Assembly: GCF_039724765.1 (NCBI RefSeq) | Contig: NZ_CP155729.1 | Coordinates: 1,931,501 to 1,995,500, forward strand | Source of the DNA: Sagittula stellata E-37 | GTDB lineage: Bacteria > Pseudomonadota > Alphaproteobacteria > Rhodobacterales > Rhodobacteraceae | DNA: 64,000 bases | Direction of reading: 5' to 3' | Part shown: positions 55,217-64,000 of the stretch, one piece after another | How positions within the stretch are numbered: position 1 is the stretch's first letter | Layout of the letters: each line of letters starts with the position of its first letter | The notes under the pieces: model-generated | What the model saw: only the letters and a program-made list of their open reading frames with translations | The model's database searches: none | What the model was told of the DNA's origin: nothing | Translations under genes and position numbers: made by a program

Positions 55217-55432
55217 ATGTCCGCCCCAGAGACGAACATTCACAAGCAAGAGAAACGTCACGCCGGCCCGCTTGCGGGCATGAAGATCCTTCTGGTTCTT
55301 GTCGGCATCATGCTGGTGGTTTGGGTCGGCTGGGTCGTCATGCAGGGCCAGGAGCCGCAAGGCGCAGAAACCCAGATCGAGGTCGTGCCCGGCGTCGGTG
55401 CCGAGGAAGTGCCGGGACCGGCCGCAGACTGA
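55217..55432 (+). CDS. 71-residue single-pass membrane protein
   Basis: One membrane helix (about residues 20-42, [20 protein letters not shown]) between a charged N-terminus and an acidic, Glu/Pro-rich C-terminus. The ATG has AGAGG seven bases upstream. It is divergent from pepN and followed by a terminator. No family recognised. Confidence 0.7.
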   Translation: MSAPETNIHKQEKRHAGPLAGMKILLVLVGIMLVVWVGWVVMQGQEPQGAETQIEVVPGVGAEEVPGPAAD

Positions 55433-55453
55433 TCCTTCGGCTTTGGTTTGGAG

Positions 55454-55482
55454 AACGCGTCCGGTGTCCGGGCGCGTTTTTC
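55454..55482 (+). terminator. intrinsic terminator
   Basis: AACGCG and CGCGTT pair around an inner CCGG/CCGG, then TTTTTC. It follows the 71-residue membrane gene. Confidence 0.7.
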
Positions 55483-55514
55483 GTTTGCGGGAATATTTTT
55501 CGTATGTGGGAGCG

Positions 55515-55661
55515 ATGGCGAAGGCCGTGAAGAAACGCGATCTGCCGGTGAAGACATGCGCCACTTGCGGGCTGCCTTTCGTGTGGCGGAAGAAGTGGGC
55601 GAAGGTCTGGGACGATGTCCGCTACTGCTCGGAGCGGTGCAGGCGGCAGAGGACGGTTTGA
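55515..55661 (+). CDS. DUF2256 zinc-ribbon-like protein, 48 residues
   Basis: A very small basic protein with two cysteine pairs: CATCGLPF near the N-terminus and RYCSERC near the C-terminus, joined by [12 protein letters not shown]. This is the DUF2256 pattern, probably a zinc knuckle that binds nucleic acid or protein. ATG 55515 has GGGAG upstream. It may also be expressed by read-through of the terminator at 55454. Confidence 0.85.
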   Translation: MAKAVKKRDLPVKTCATCGLPFVWRKKWAKVWDDVRYCSERCRRQRTV

Positions 55662-55864
55662 GCCTGCCTTGTCGCCATGCGGTTTGTCCTGCGCCAAACC
55701 CCGTTCAGCGGAACCACTTCATTCAGGTTTCTCAGGGCCTGCCTGTGCGGGTGCTTTGAACACCGTCATATGAGGTCCCCGCGCGCGGCGGGTGTCGTCG
55801 GAATGTCGGGACGCCAGCCATTTGGCCCGCGTCCCGACGCGTTCGTGACCCTTCGTGCGTCCGG

Positions 55865-58800
55865 TCACTCTGCCGCGCGCAGGGGCAAGTCGAGTTGTGG
55901 GTCGTCGGTTGCCGGATCCCGGGACGGGGCAGGGCGGTCGATCTCTTCCCACAGGATCTCGGGGGCCTTTATGCGCTTTGCCTCGCGGGCGAGGGCCCAG
56001 TCGCGGGCGATGCGGCTGCCGCGTCCGAAGGACAGGCGTGCGAGCAGGCGGGCGAACCATTTCACGTAGGTCGTGAACCAGATGCGGATCGCCAGCATCG
56101 AGGGGGTGAAGACCAGCGTCAGGACGGTCGCGATGCCCAGGCCGAAGACAACCGCCGTGGCGAGGTTCTTCCACCAGAGTGCGGTGGGGCTGTCGATGGA
56201 ATAGCCGCCCGCGAAGAAGTCGAGGCTGAGACCGAACATCATCGGCGCGAGGCCCGCCATGGTGGTGATCGTGGTCAGCAGCACCGGGCGGATGCGGTCC
56301 TCGGCGGTTCGGGTGATCGCCTCCAGCCGCGGCATGTAGCGCGCGTATTCCTGATAGGTGTCGATCAGCACGATGTTGTTGTTCACCACGATCCCGGCGA
56401 GTGCCACGATCCCGGTGCCGGTCATGATGATGGAGAAGTACTGCCCCATGACGATCATGCCCCAGAGCACGCCCGCCACCGACATGATGACGGCCAGCAG
56501 CACCAGAACGGAGTTGTAGAAGCTGTTGAACTGGGCGAGCAGGATGATGAACATCAGCCCCAGCGCGCCGGCAAAGGCAGACTGCAGGAAGGCCTGGCTC
56601 TCGGCCTGATCCTCCTGGTCGCCGGTCCATTCCCAGTCGATGCCGGGTCCGAAGGGGCGGGTGTCGAGCCACTCGGTCATCAGGGCGATGCGCTCGTTGG
56701 CTGTGATCGGCAGGGCCGTCACCTTGCCTGCACTCTCCAGCGTTTCAAGGTCGGCGGGGGAAACGCCGTAGGTCTTGTCGCCGAGGTCGAAGGGCACCTG
56801 GTCGCCCGCCTTTTCCGTGCTGCCGACCGCAAGGCGCGCACCGTCGGCGTCGGTGAAATTCACCAGCCCGGGCGTCACGTCGGCCTTCAGGTCGAAGTAG
56901 CGCTTCTGGTCGATGCGGTTGATCTCGGCCAGTTTCTCGACGGGCGTGCGGGTGATGAAGTTCGACAGGGGCACAAGGCCGTCGGCGGTGCGCACCTTCA
57001 GCGTGTCGAGGGTCGACAGGACGCGGTATTCCTCGGGCAGGCGCACGCGGATGTCGATCTCTTCGTCGGAGCTGTCGACCCGCATGGTGTCCAGCAGGAT
57101 ACCGCGCGTGACGAGCTGGACCATCGCGCCCACGGTGGCGACGTCTGCGCCGTAAAGGCCGGCCTTCTCGACGTCGACGTCGATCTGCCAGTCGATGCCG
57201 GGCAGGGGGCGCGTGTCCTCGATCAGGGTCAGGCCGGGCGTGTCCTCGAACCGGGCGCGGGCGGTGGCGACGGCCGCCAGCAGGTCGTCCCAGTTGTCGC
57301 CCTTGAGCCGCAGGTGCAGCGGCTTGCCGGAGGCGGGACCGCGGGCCTGGGCCAGGATCTCGATCTCCGTGCCGGGGATCTGTTCCAGCTTGGCGGTCAA
57401 CTCTTCGATGATGACGTCGCCGTCGAGTTGATCGAGCGTGATGTCCTCGGGATGGGCGGCGGCATAGGCGGGGCGGTCCTCCCACGGGATGGTTTCAAGC
57501 TGGACCTGCCCGATGGTGTCCTTGGGGGCCTCGGCGCCGCCGGTGTTGTTGTTCAGTCCGCCGTCCCCGGCGAAGGCGAAGGCGCTCTTGATGCCGGGAT
57601 GGCTCAGCACGATGTCCTCGGCCCGCTTCACGATGGCGTCCTTCTCGGCGAGGCTGAGGTTGCCGCGCGCGCGGACATAGACGATGGCCTGCTCGGGCTC
57701 GCTCTCGACGAAGAATTCGACCCCGTTGTTGTGGGTGCCGAAGTAGCTGAAGGTGAACATCACGAAGCCCACGACCGCGCCGACGGTGACGATGGGCATG
57801 ATCGGATTGCCGGAGATGAAGTTGATGAAGTGGCCGAAGGGCGTCCGGCGGTAGCGGCCATCCACGCGCTTCGGTTTGCGGTGTGGCGCGGCGGCGTCCA
57901 TCACAACGGAGGAGATGACCGAGAAGATCATGAAGATCACGACACCGGGCAGGCGGGCGGCAAAGCCCGTCGCGTCTGTCGGGCCGAGGTAGTCGGGGTT
58001 CAGCACCAGCATCGCGCCGACGAACAACCCGAAGAGCGCCAGCGGCACCAGCGCCGCGCGCAGCCACCAGGGTGCTGCACCGCGCAACGCCGTGCCCATG
58101 CGGCCAACCTGGCGCGACCAGCGGCCCGAAACGCCGCCCATCACAGGCAGGTAGACCAGCGCGACCACCAGCGAGGCCGACAGCACGAAGATCAGCGTCA
58201 CGGGCAGCATCCCCATGAACTCGCCCGCGACGCCGGGCCAGAACAGCATCGGCAGGAAGGCGCAGAGCGTTGTCGCGGTCGACGAGACGACCGGCCAGAA
58301 CATGCGGTGTGCGGCCTCCACGTAGGCGTGCATCGGGCCTGAGCCTTCCTCGATCCGCTTGTCGGCGTATTCGACGACCACGATGGCCCCGTCCACCAGC
58401 ATCCCCACGGCGAGGATCAGGCCGAACATCACGATGTTGGAGATCGACACGCCCATCAGGGCCAGCAGTAGGAAGCACAAGAGGAAGGAGGTCGGGATCG
58501 CGAAACCCACCAGCAGCGCGGGGCGCAGGCCCAGCGAGGCCAGCACCACGATCATCACCAGCGCGATGGCGGTCAGGACGGACCCTTCAAGCTGGCTGAC
58601 CATGGAGGCCACCTGCCGGGACTGGTCGTTCGATGCGCCGATGTCGAGGATCGCCTGAAGCTCCGGCGGCCATGCCTTCTGCGCCTCGTCGATCACCGCG
58701 CGCACTTCGTTGGCGGTGTCGATGATGTTGAAGCCCTTGCGCTTGACCACCTGCAGAGCGACCGTCGTCTCGCCGTTGAAACGGGCGGTGCCGATCCTGT

Positions 58801-59596
58801 CTTCGAAGGTCAGGCGGATATCGGTCAGCTCGCCCAGCGTCACGGTGCGCTGGCCGTTGGTCTTGACCGGCAGATTGAAGATGTCCTGGCTTTCCTCGAA
58901 GGAGGCGGGGATCTTGACGGCAAAGGTGCCCTGGTCGGTTTCCACCTCGCCCGCGGCGATCAGCTGGTTGTTGTTCTGGACCGTCGCGATCAGTTCACCG
59001 GCCGTGATGTTGTAACTTTCGAGCTGGAGCGGGTCGATCACCACCTCGACCATCTCGTCGCGTTTGCCGGCGATGCCGGCCTCAAGCACGGAGTCCAGCC
59101 CCTCGACGCGGTCCTGCAGGTCCTTGGCGACCTTAGTCAGCGTGCGTTCCGGCACCGGGCCGGTCAGGTTGACGATGAGGATCGGGAATTCGGAAAAGTT
59201 GATCTCGTTGATCGAGTAGTCCTCGGCCCCGTCGGGGAACTGGCCTTCGGCGTTGTTCATGGCGTCCCGGACATCGGCCAGGGTCTTGGTCTTGTCCCAG
59301 CCGAATTCGAATTCCAGCGCCACACCGGCATAGCCTTCGGAGGCGGTGCCGGTCATGGTCTTCAGCCCGTCGAGGTCGGACAGCTCCGTCTCCATCGGCT
59401 TGACCAGCAGCTTTTCGCTGTCGGAGGCGGAGATGCCGGGGAAGGGGACGGAGACGAAAAGCGCCGGGATCTCGATATCCGGTTCACCTTCCTTCGGCAG
59501 GTTGACGTAGGCGTATCCGCCCACGGCCAGCGACAGGACGATGAAGGCGATGACCATCCGGGCGCGCGCGGCGGCCCAGTCGATGATTCCGGTCAT
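55865..59596 (-). CDS. RND-family efflux pump permease with enlarged mid-region
   Basis: A 1243-residue RND transporter, about 200 longer than AcrB. Two halves each give one membrane bundle and one large periplasmic domain. TM4 has LAVGMLVDGAIVVVEY: the first Asp of the proton-relay pair is Asp402, while the second position is Gly403. Between the two halves (about residues 495-590) there are two extra hydrophobic segments, LVPLALFGLFVGAMLVL and VVIFMIFSVISSVVMDAA, so fourteen rather than twelve helices are likely. The gene starts inside the stop of the adaptor gene (ATGA). Export of hydrophobic or metal-related substrates is assumed from family; the substrate is unknown. No outer-membrane TolC gene is in the window. 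Confidence 0.93.
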   Translation of the reverse strand: MTGIIDWAAARARMVIAFIVLSLAVGGYAYVNLPKEGEPDIEIPALFVSVPFPGISASDSEKLLVKPMETELSDLDGLKTMTGTASEGYAGVALEFEFGWDKTKTLADVRDAMNNAEGQFPDGAEDYSINEINFSEFPILIVNLTGPVPERTLTKVAKDLQDRVEGLDSVLEAGIAGKRDEMVEVVIDPLQLESYNITAGELIATVQNNNQLIAAGEVETDQGTFAVKIPASFEESQDIFNLPVKTNGQRTVTLGELTDIRLTFEDRIGTARFNGETTVALQVVKRKGFNIIDTANEVRAVIDEAQKAWPPELQAILDIGASNDQSRQVASMVSQLEGSVLTAIALVMIVVLASLGLRPALLVGFAIPTSFLLCFLLLALMGVSISNIVMFGLILAVGMLVDGAIVVVEYADKRIEEGSGPMHAYVEAAHRMFWPVVSSTATTLCAFLPMLFWPGVAGEFMGMLPVTLIFVLSASLVVALVYLPVMGGVSGRWSRQVGRMGTALRGAAPWWLRAALVPLALFGLFVGAMLVLNPDYLGPTDATGFAARLPGVVIFMIFSVISSVVMDAAAPHRKPKRVDGRYRRTPFGHFINFISGNPIMPIVTVGAVVGFVMFTFSYFGTHNNGVEFFVESEPEQAIVYVRARGNLSLAEKDAIVKRAEDIVLSHPGIKSAFAFAGDGGLNNNTGGAEAPKDTIGQVQLETIPWEDRPAYAAAHPEDITLDQLDGDVIIEELTAKLEQIPGTEIEILAQARGPASGKPLHLRLKGDNWDDLLAAVATARARFEDTPGLTLIEDTRPLPGIDWQIDVDVEKAGLYGADVATVGAMVQLVTRGILLDTMRVDSSDEEIDIRVRLPEEYRVLSTLDTLKVRTADGLVPLSNFITRTPVEKLAEINRIDQKRYFDLKADVTPGLVNFTDADGARLAVGSTEKAGDQVPFDLGDKTYGVSPADLETLESAGKVTALPITANERIALMTEWLDTRPFGPGIDWEWTGDQEDQAESQAFLQSAFAGALGLMFIILLAQFNSFYNSVLVLLAVIMSVAGVLWGMIVMGQYFSIIMTGTGIVALAGIVVNNNIVLIDTYQEYARYMPRLEAITRTAEDRIRPVLLTTITTMAGLAPMMFGLSLDFFAGGYSIDSPTALWWKNLATAVVFGLGIATVLTLVFTPSMLAIRIWFTTYVKWFARLLARLSFGRGSRIARDWALAREAKRIKAPEILWEEIDRPAPSRDPATDDPQLDLPLRAAE

Positions 59597-61539
59597 TGGA
59601 TCACTTCCTCGAAGCTGGGCACCACGGGGACGCCGTCGGTGACGTATTCCTGTCCGAGGACGATCACGTCCACGGTGTCGGGCAGGCCGGTGACCCAGAC
59701 CCCTTCGCGGGTGTCACGCAGGATTGTCACGGGGACGAATTTCGCCGTTTCATCCTCGGTCACGATGCGGACGCCGAGCGCGCCCTCGTCGTTGAGGGTC
59801 AGGGTCGACTGCGCGACAAGGTGGCCTTTCGCGCCCTCGGCCTCGATCAGGATGTCGGCCGTCTGGCCGTCGCGGATGGTCAGCTCGGGGTTGGGGACCT
59901 CGAGTTCGACGCGGAAGGTGCGGGTGGCCGGATCGGCAGAGCGGGAGACGAAGGAAACGTCGCCCGCGATCTCGCGTCCGTCGGCCAGGCGTGCTCCGGC
60001 CTGCGCGCCGAGGTCGATGCGCGAGACGGATGTTTCGGGCACGTAGGCCACGATCTTGACCGGGTCGAGCTGGATCACCGTCGCGCAGGCCGATGCGGGC
60101 TGCATCAGCGCGCCCAGTTCGGCGGTGTCGGTTTCCAGCAGGCCCGCGAAGGGGGCGGTGATCGACAGCCGGTCGATGTCTTTCTGCGCGGCGGCAACGG
60201 CCGCTTCGGCGGACTGGATGGCGGACAGCGCGCTTTCCTCGCCGGTCTTGGCGGATTGCACGCCGGCCTGCGCGCCTTCGAGCTGGGAGTTGGCGGAGAT
60301 CACGGCGGCCTTCGCGCCCTCGACGTTCGATAGCGCGGTGGAGACACGGGCGCGGGCGCCCTCGACCTGGCTCTGTGCGGTCTGGACACCGGCCTTTGCG
60401 TTCTCGATCTGGGTCCGGGCAGCGATCACCCCGGCCTCGGCGTTGCGGATGCCGGAGCGGGCGGCCTGCACGGAGGCGCGGGCGGCCTCGATGTTGCTGC
60501 GCGCGGTCTCTACCCCGGCGCGGGCGCCTTCGAGGCCGGAGCGGGCAGCCTGGATGCCGGAGGCGGCGGCCTTCAGCCCGGCCTGCGCGGTCTGGACAGA
60601 GGCCTTGGCGGTCTCGAAGGCGGCTTCGGCGGAGGCGAGGCGTGTCTGGGCGGCGAACCCGTCCTTGGCGAGCGAGCTGGCAGCAGTCAGGTTGATCTCC
60701 GCCTCGCGGACCTGCGCCTCCGCCTGCCGGACGCGGGCCTCGGCTTCGGGGACACGGGATTCGGCCTCTTCCAGTGCGGCTTCCGCGGCGGGGACGGCGG
60801 CTTCGGCCTCCTTCAGGCGGGCCTCGGCGGCGGGCACGGCAGCTTCGGCTTCCGCCAGCCGGGATTCGGCTTCGGGCACGCGCGCCTTGGCCTCTTCGAG
60901 ACGGGCCTCGACCTCCGGCACGCGGGCCTCCGCCTCCTTCAGCGAGGCTTGGGAGGCGGGGATGCCGGCGCGCGCTTCGAGCAGTGCGGCCTCTGCGGCG
61001 GGCACGGCGGCCTCCGCCTCCGTGATGCGGGCGCGGGCGGCGGGAAGCTGGGCCTGGGCCTCCGCCAGACGTGCGCGGGCCTCGGGCACCATGGCCTTCG
61101 CTTCGGCCAGCCGGGCGCGGGCCTCCAAAAGCGTGACCTCGCGGGTGCCGGGATCGAGTTCGCAGAGAAGCTGCCCCGCTTCGACGAGGGCGCCTTTGCG
61201 CAACGGGGCAGAGATTACCTTGCCCGCGGTTTCGGCGCGCACTTCGACCTCGCGCAGCGCCTGCGTCTCGCCCCGCAGCTGCACGGTGCTGTCGACTTCC
61301 TGCGCGACGGAGCGGTTGGCCATCACGCGGACGGCGTTTTCCGGCGTGTCCTGCGTTTCGGCAGCGCTTTCGACGGCGGGCGCTTCGGGGGCGGGGGCCG
61401 GTTCGGATGCGGCTTCGGCCCGTTCCTCTGCAGAGGGCGACAGCCGCGCGGTCCATTCCAGCAGCGCATCGCGCTGAAGCACGACCCCGTACAGGATTGC
61501 CGCGACTAGGATCGCCGTGATGATTGACACAATTCGCAT
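59593..61539 (-). CDS. RND membrane-fusion adaptor with very long repeat hairpin
   Basis: A 648-residue HlyD/AcrA-type adaptor, about 250 residues above the usual length. An N-terminal membrane anchor (VSIITAILVAAILYGVVL) and an acidic Ala/Pro linker precede the barrel-sandwich domain, split around residues 95-135 and 455-480. Inserted between its halves is a helical hairpin: residues 137-290 and 301-454, each eleven units of 14 residues, joined by a short tip (AKDGFAAQTR). C-terminal beta-barrel and membrane-proximal domains follow. The hairpin should reach far toward an outer-membrane channel. The stop overlaps the pump gene start, so the two are co-translated. Confidence 0.92.
   Translation of the reverse strand: MRIVSIITAILVAAILYGVVLQRDALLEWTARLSPSAEERAEAASEPAPAPEAPAVESAAETQDTPENAVRVMANRSVAQEVDSTVQLRGETQALREVEVRAETAGKVISAPLRKGALVEAGQLLCELDPGTREVTLLEARARLAEAKAMVPEARARLAEAQAQLPAARARITEAEAAVPAAEAALLEARAGIPASQASLKEAEARVPEVEARLEEAKARVPEAESRLAEAEAAVPAAEARLKEAEAAVPAAEAALEEAESRVPEAEARVRQAEAQVREAEINLTAASSLAKDGFAAQTRLASAEAAFETAKASVQTAQAGLKAAASGIQAARSGLEGARAGVETARSNIEAARASVQAARSGIRNAEAGVIAARTQIENAKAGVQTAQSQVEGARARVSTALSNVEGAKAAVISANSQLEGAQAGVQSAKTGEESALSAIQSAEAAVAAAQKDIDRLSITAPFAGLLETDTAELGALMQPASACATVIQLDPVKIVAYVPETSVSRIDLGAQAGARLADGREIAGDVSFVSRSADPATRTFRVELEVPNPELTIRDGQTADILIEAEGAKGHLVAQSTLTLNDEGALGVRIVTEDETAKFVPVTILRDTREGVWVTGLPDTVDVIVLGQEYVTDGVPVVPSFEEVIQ
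60178..61131. repeat. 42-base tandem repeats encoding the adaptor hairpin
   Basis: Codons 137-454 of the adaptor gene. Two families of 42-base units encode 14-residue repeats: the upstream arm is like VPEAEARLAEAEAA, the downstream arm like VQAARSGIEGARAG. Units are diverged at the DNA level, so this is an old expansion and not a CRISPR or satellite array. Confidence 0.85.
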
Positions 61540-61916
61540 GGCTCGTTTCCCGTCGTCCCTAGGCGCCGCAATCCCGGCGGTGTCACAGTGTTACGGCTGC
61601 CGTCGCGGGGCGGACCACTCGCCAGGGCAAATGGTGAACCGTTTGGTTCAGTTTTCTAGGGTGCCGCAGCGGCGTCTTCAAGATGAAGTGCGTGCCGCAA
61701 CCCCTGTATGGGCGCATTATTCACGATTTCCTGCCAGCCAATGGCAAGAGTGACACGTTTTTGCGCTGCATTTCCGTCGTTCTCTCGTCGAAGACGCGGT
61801 GGCGGGGGGTGTTGGCAAGGGCGGGGGCAGCCTGTAAGAGGGGCCGAAATCATGTCCGCGCGCGGCTTTGCGCCGGGCGTCGCCCGGGGCGCCCGGGGCA
61901 ATTTGGGGGGACGCAG
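61540..61916. other. intergenic region between divergent operons
   Basis: About 375 bases between the efflux operon and yfgM. An inverted repeat TGCCA-GCCAA-TGGCA lies near 61732. No gene is supported. Both promoters must be here. Confidence 0.5.
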
Positions 61917-62573
61917 GTGAGCGACACCGACAGTTTCATCGACGAGGTGACCGAAGAGGTCAAACGCGACCGGCTGTTCGCGATGATGAAGCGCTATGGC
62001 TGGATTGCCGTGCTCATCGTGCTGCTGCTGGTCGGCGGCACCGCGTGGCGCGAATACCAGATTTCGAGCCGGGAAACGGCGGCGCAGGCGTTCGGCGACA
62101 GCGTGCTCGACGCCATGGATGTCAACGACGCAGCCGCGAAGGCGGCGGCGCTGGAAGATCTGTCGTCGGACACACCGTCGGCTCGTGCGGTTCTGGAGAT
62201 GCTGACCGCCGATGCGGAGCAGTCCAGCGGCGAGACGCCGGCGGCGGTCGCACGGCTGCAAGGCGTGGCTGCGGACACCGCGGTGCCGAACATCTACCGG
62301 CAGATCGCCAGCTACAAGGCGATGATGCTGGGCTTCGACGTGCTGCCGGTGGAGGAGCGTCGCGCAGGTCTGGAGGCGCTGGCGGTGCCCGGACAGCCGC
62401 TGCGGCTGCTCGCGGAGGAGCAACTGGCGCTGGTCGAGATCGAGGTAGGTGAGCGGGAAGCCGCCCTCACGCGGCTTCAGGCGATGCTGGACGATTCCGA
62501 GATCACCGCGGGCTTGCGTCGCAGGGCAAGTCAGTTGATTGTGGCTCTGGGCGGCGAGATGCCGGAGAGCTGA
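61917..62573 (+). CDS. YfgM-like membrane-anchored TPR protein
   Basis: A 218-residue protein with a short cytoplasmic N-terminus, one membrane helix (about residues 27-46, RYGWIAVLIVLLLVGGTAW) and a periplasmic helical repeat domain. The layout and the position directly upstream of bamB match YfgM, an accessory of the periplasmic chaperone network. GTG 61917 (VSDTDSFIDEV) follows GGGGGGA and fits the family start; an ATG frame further upstream is unlike any homologue. Confidence 0.85.
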   Translation: MSDTDSFIDEVTEEVKRDRLFAMMKRYGWIAVLIVLLLVGGTAWREYQISSRETAAQAFGDSVLDAMDVNDAAAKAAALEDLSSDTPSARAVLEMLTADAEQSSGETPAAVARLQGVAADTAVPNIYRQIASYKAMMLGFDVLPVEERRAGLEALAVPGQPLRLLAEEQLALVEIEVGEREAALTRLQAMLDDSEITAGLRRRASQLIVALGGEMPES

Positions 62574-62691
62574 TGCGCCCGCGCCGCCGGATCGGACCGA
62601 TACGGCGGCGGACTTGGGACGGGAAGACAGGCCCGGGGCCGTGGCACTTCGAAGGCCACGCGGGTCCGGCGGGCAGAATGAGGACGAGACG

Positions 62692-64000
62692 ATGCGGCGC
62701 AAGGCTATTCTTCTGACCACGCTGGGTGTGCTGGCTTTGGCTGGCTGCGAGGAGAAGGATCCGGTGCTGACCGGTGAACGCCTCAACGTCCGCGACGTTC
62801 TGGAAACGCGCGCTCCGGCGGAGGGCGAAGCCCAGACGGTGAGCCGCGCGTTCTCGGCCCCGCAGATGGTCAACAACGCCAACTGGACGCAAAGCGCGGT
62901 CTCACCCTCGGTGCGCACCACGAACGCCGCGCTGTCGAGCGCGCCGCAGCCGTTGTTCTCGGCGCCGATCGGAGCCGGTGACAGCCGCCGCCTGCGGCTG
63001 GACGCGGAGCCGGTGGTGGCCGATGGACGTATCTTCACGATGGATGCGCGCAGCGTGGTCAAGGCCACCGGCCTGAACGGCGAGGCGCTGTGGTCCACCG
63101 ACCTGACCCCTCCGCGCGAGAAGACCTCGCTTGGCGAGGGCGGCGGTCTGGCCGTGGGCGGTGGCCGCCTGTACGTGACGTCTGCCTACGGTGAGCTGGT
63201 TGCGCTGGACCCGGCGACGGGCGCGAAGCTCTGGACGCAGGAGTTCGGCAACACCTCGACGGGCGCCCCGAGCTACGCCGACGGGCTGGTCTACGCGGTT
63301 TCCGGCGACACCACCGGCTGGGCGGTGGAGGCGGCGGACGGCAAAGTCCGCTGGCAGCTAGACGGGCAGGGCGACGTGGGCAACGTTGCGGGCGGTCCGG
63401 CCCCCGCCATCGGCGACCAGCATGTGATCTTCTCTTACGGATCGGGCACGGTGCAGGGCGCGTTCCGGCAAGGGGGCCTGCGGCTCTGGAGTTCCGAGCT
63501 GCTGGGGCGGCGACCGGGCGTGACTCTTGCGGGCTTCGATGACGTGACCGGCGATCCGGTGATCTCGGGCGACACGGTCTTTGCGGGCAACCATTCGGGC
63601 CGCGTGGCGGCGATGTCGGTCTACACCGGCGAGCGGATCTGGGAAGCGCCCTATGGCGCGGAGGGTCCGATGTGGCCAGCCGGGGATTCGGTGTTCTTCG
63701 TGTCGGACCTGAACCAGCTTGTCCGTCTGGACGCGGCGACGGGGCAGGAAATCTGGACGGCGGATCTGCCGGGCTACGTGCAGCGCCGCAAGCCGAACAA
63801 GCGGCGCGACAGCGCCTATGCGAACATGGGGCCGATCATGGCGGGCGGACGGCTGATCGTGGCCGGGTCGGACGGGCAGTTGCGGGCGTTCAACCCTGCG
63901 GATGGCACGCTGGTCCAGACCATCGACGTGCCGGGCGGTGCGACGACGCGGCCCGTGGTGGCCGGCGGCACACTCTATGTCGTCTCGAAGAAGGGCGTGC
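62692..64000 (+). CDS. bamB: outer-membrane assembly lipoprotein BamB, truncated by the window edge
   Basis: The frame is open from ATG 62692 (AGGACGAG upstream) to the right edge. The lipobox LALAGC marks a lipoprotein. The body is a beta-propeller of PQQ-like blades, with repeated pieces such as GYVYALDPATG-type turns (seen here as LVALDPATGAKLW and VRLDAATGQEIW). BamB helps BamA fold outer-membrane proteins. It follows yfgM by about 120 bases on the same strand. The 3' end, and probably the next gene der, are outside the window. Confidence 0.93.
   Translation, partial: MRRKAILLTTLGVLALAGCEEKDPVLTGERLNVRDVLETRAPAEGEAQTVSRAFSAPQMVNNANWTQSAVSPSVRTTNAALSSAPQPLFSAPIGAGDSRRLRLDAEPVVADGRIFTMDARSVVKATGLNGEALWSTDLTPPREKTSLGEGGGLAVGGGRLYVTSAYGELVALDPATGAKLWTQEFGNTSTGAPSYADGLVYAVSGDTTGWAVEAADGKVRWQLDGQGDVGNVAGGPAPAIGDQHVIFSYGSGTVQGAFRQGGLRLWSSELLGRRPGVTLAGFDDVTGDPVISGDTVFAGNHSGRVAAMSVYTGERIWEAPYGAEGPMWPAGDSVFFVSDLNQLVRLDAATGQEIWTADLPGYVQRRKPNKRRDSAYANMGPIMAGGRLIVAGSDGQLRAFNPADGTLVQTIDVPGGATTRPVVAGGTLYVVSKKGV

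Noticed and set aside
60178..61131. Regular 42-base repeats that could suggest a CRISPR or satellite array
   Set aside because: They are coding, in frame, diverged, and explain a helical hairpin; there are no unique spacers.
1..64000. tRNA, rRNA, CRISPR, prophage or restriction/defence genes
   Set aside because: I looked for their usual motifs on both strands and found none that I could support by eye.

Overview
The window is a GC-rich chromosomal segment that reads like an alphaproteobacterium, most likely a Roseobacter-group Rhodobacteraceae. The evidence is an Atm1-type ABC exporter next to a LysM protein, the pntA-pntB pair, an RTX protein ending in a Hint domain, a YfgM-BamB pair at the right edge, and very GC-biased third codon positions that create long open frames antisense to nearly every gene. 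No plasmid, phage, CRISPR array, rRNA or tRNA gene was seen.

Layout. 1-10.3 kb: the 3' part of a LysM protein, an Atm1-like ABC exporter, a CAT-fold acyltransferase, a class I glutamine amidotransferase, a secreted 305-residue protein, a 917-residue RTX/Hint type I secretion substrate and an unrecognised 238-residue protein. 10.3-13 kb: a two-subunit molybdenum hydroxylase of the isoquinoline 1-oxidoreductase type. 13.1-15.1 kb: a decayed zone holding a sigma-54 activator pseudogene, a serine-recombinase remnant and a repeat. 15.1-22.9 kb: an SDR divergent from an odd metallo-beta-lactamase-fold protein, an ICMT-like methyltransferase, the transhydrogenase genes, a small unknown gene and bioY. 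23.2-27.2 kb: an IS3 remnant, a small secreted protein, a 7TM-type histidine kinase head to head with a LuxR response regulator, and a SecD-P1-like secreted protein. 27.4-32.3 kb: a TAP-type alpha/beta hydrolase, a degenerate IS5-type transposase, a second recombinase remnant and a hydrolase-OsmC fusion.

32.9-38.9 kb: a large RTX/cadherin/VWA adhesin gene broken by three stops and four frameshifts. 39.1-45 kb: an XRE-cupin regulator behind three palindromes, the GST-sdaA pair, a fasciclin protein, MsrB, a J-domain protein and a DUF4177-like protein. 45-55.4 kb: gatB with two overlapping small membrane genes, a TPR-like unknown, a lytic transglycosylase, a PlsC-type acyltransferase, an SDR coupled to a broken membrane gene, and pepN. 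55.5-64 kb: a DUF2256 protein, an RND pump operon with an unusual adaptor, then yfgM and bamB running off the right edge.

The most notable signals are: (i) the RND adaptor at 59593-61539, whose hairpin is built from two matched arms of eleven 14-residue repeats, with proline recurring in one arm and glycine in the other, paired with a pump that appears to carry two extra membrane segments; (ii) six copies of an intergenic repeat whose hairpin stems differ in sequence but keep their pairing; (iii) two paralogous recombinase remnants that share flanking sequence running into that repeat; (iv) the decayed adhesin; (v) a metallo-beta-lactamase-fold protein without the HxHxDH motif; (vi) several clusters of short palindromes in front of genes. 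No complete defence or biosynthetic system was found.
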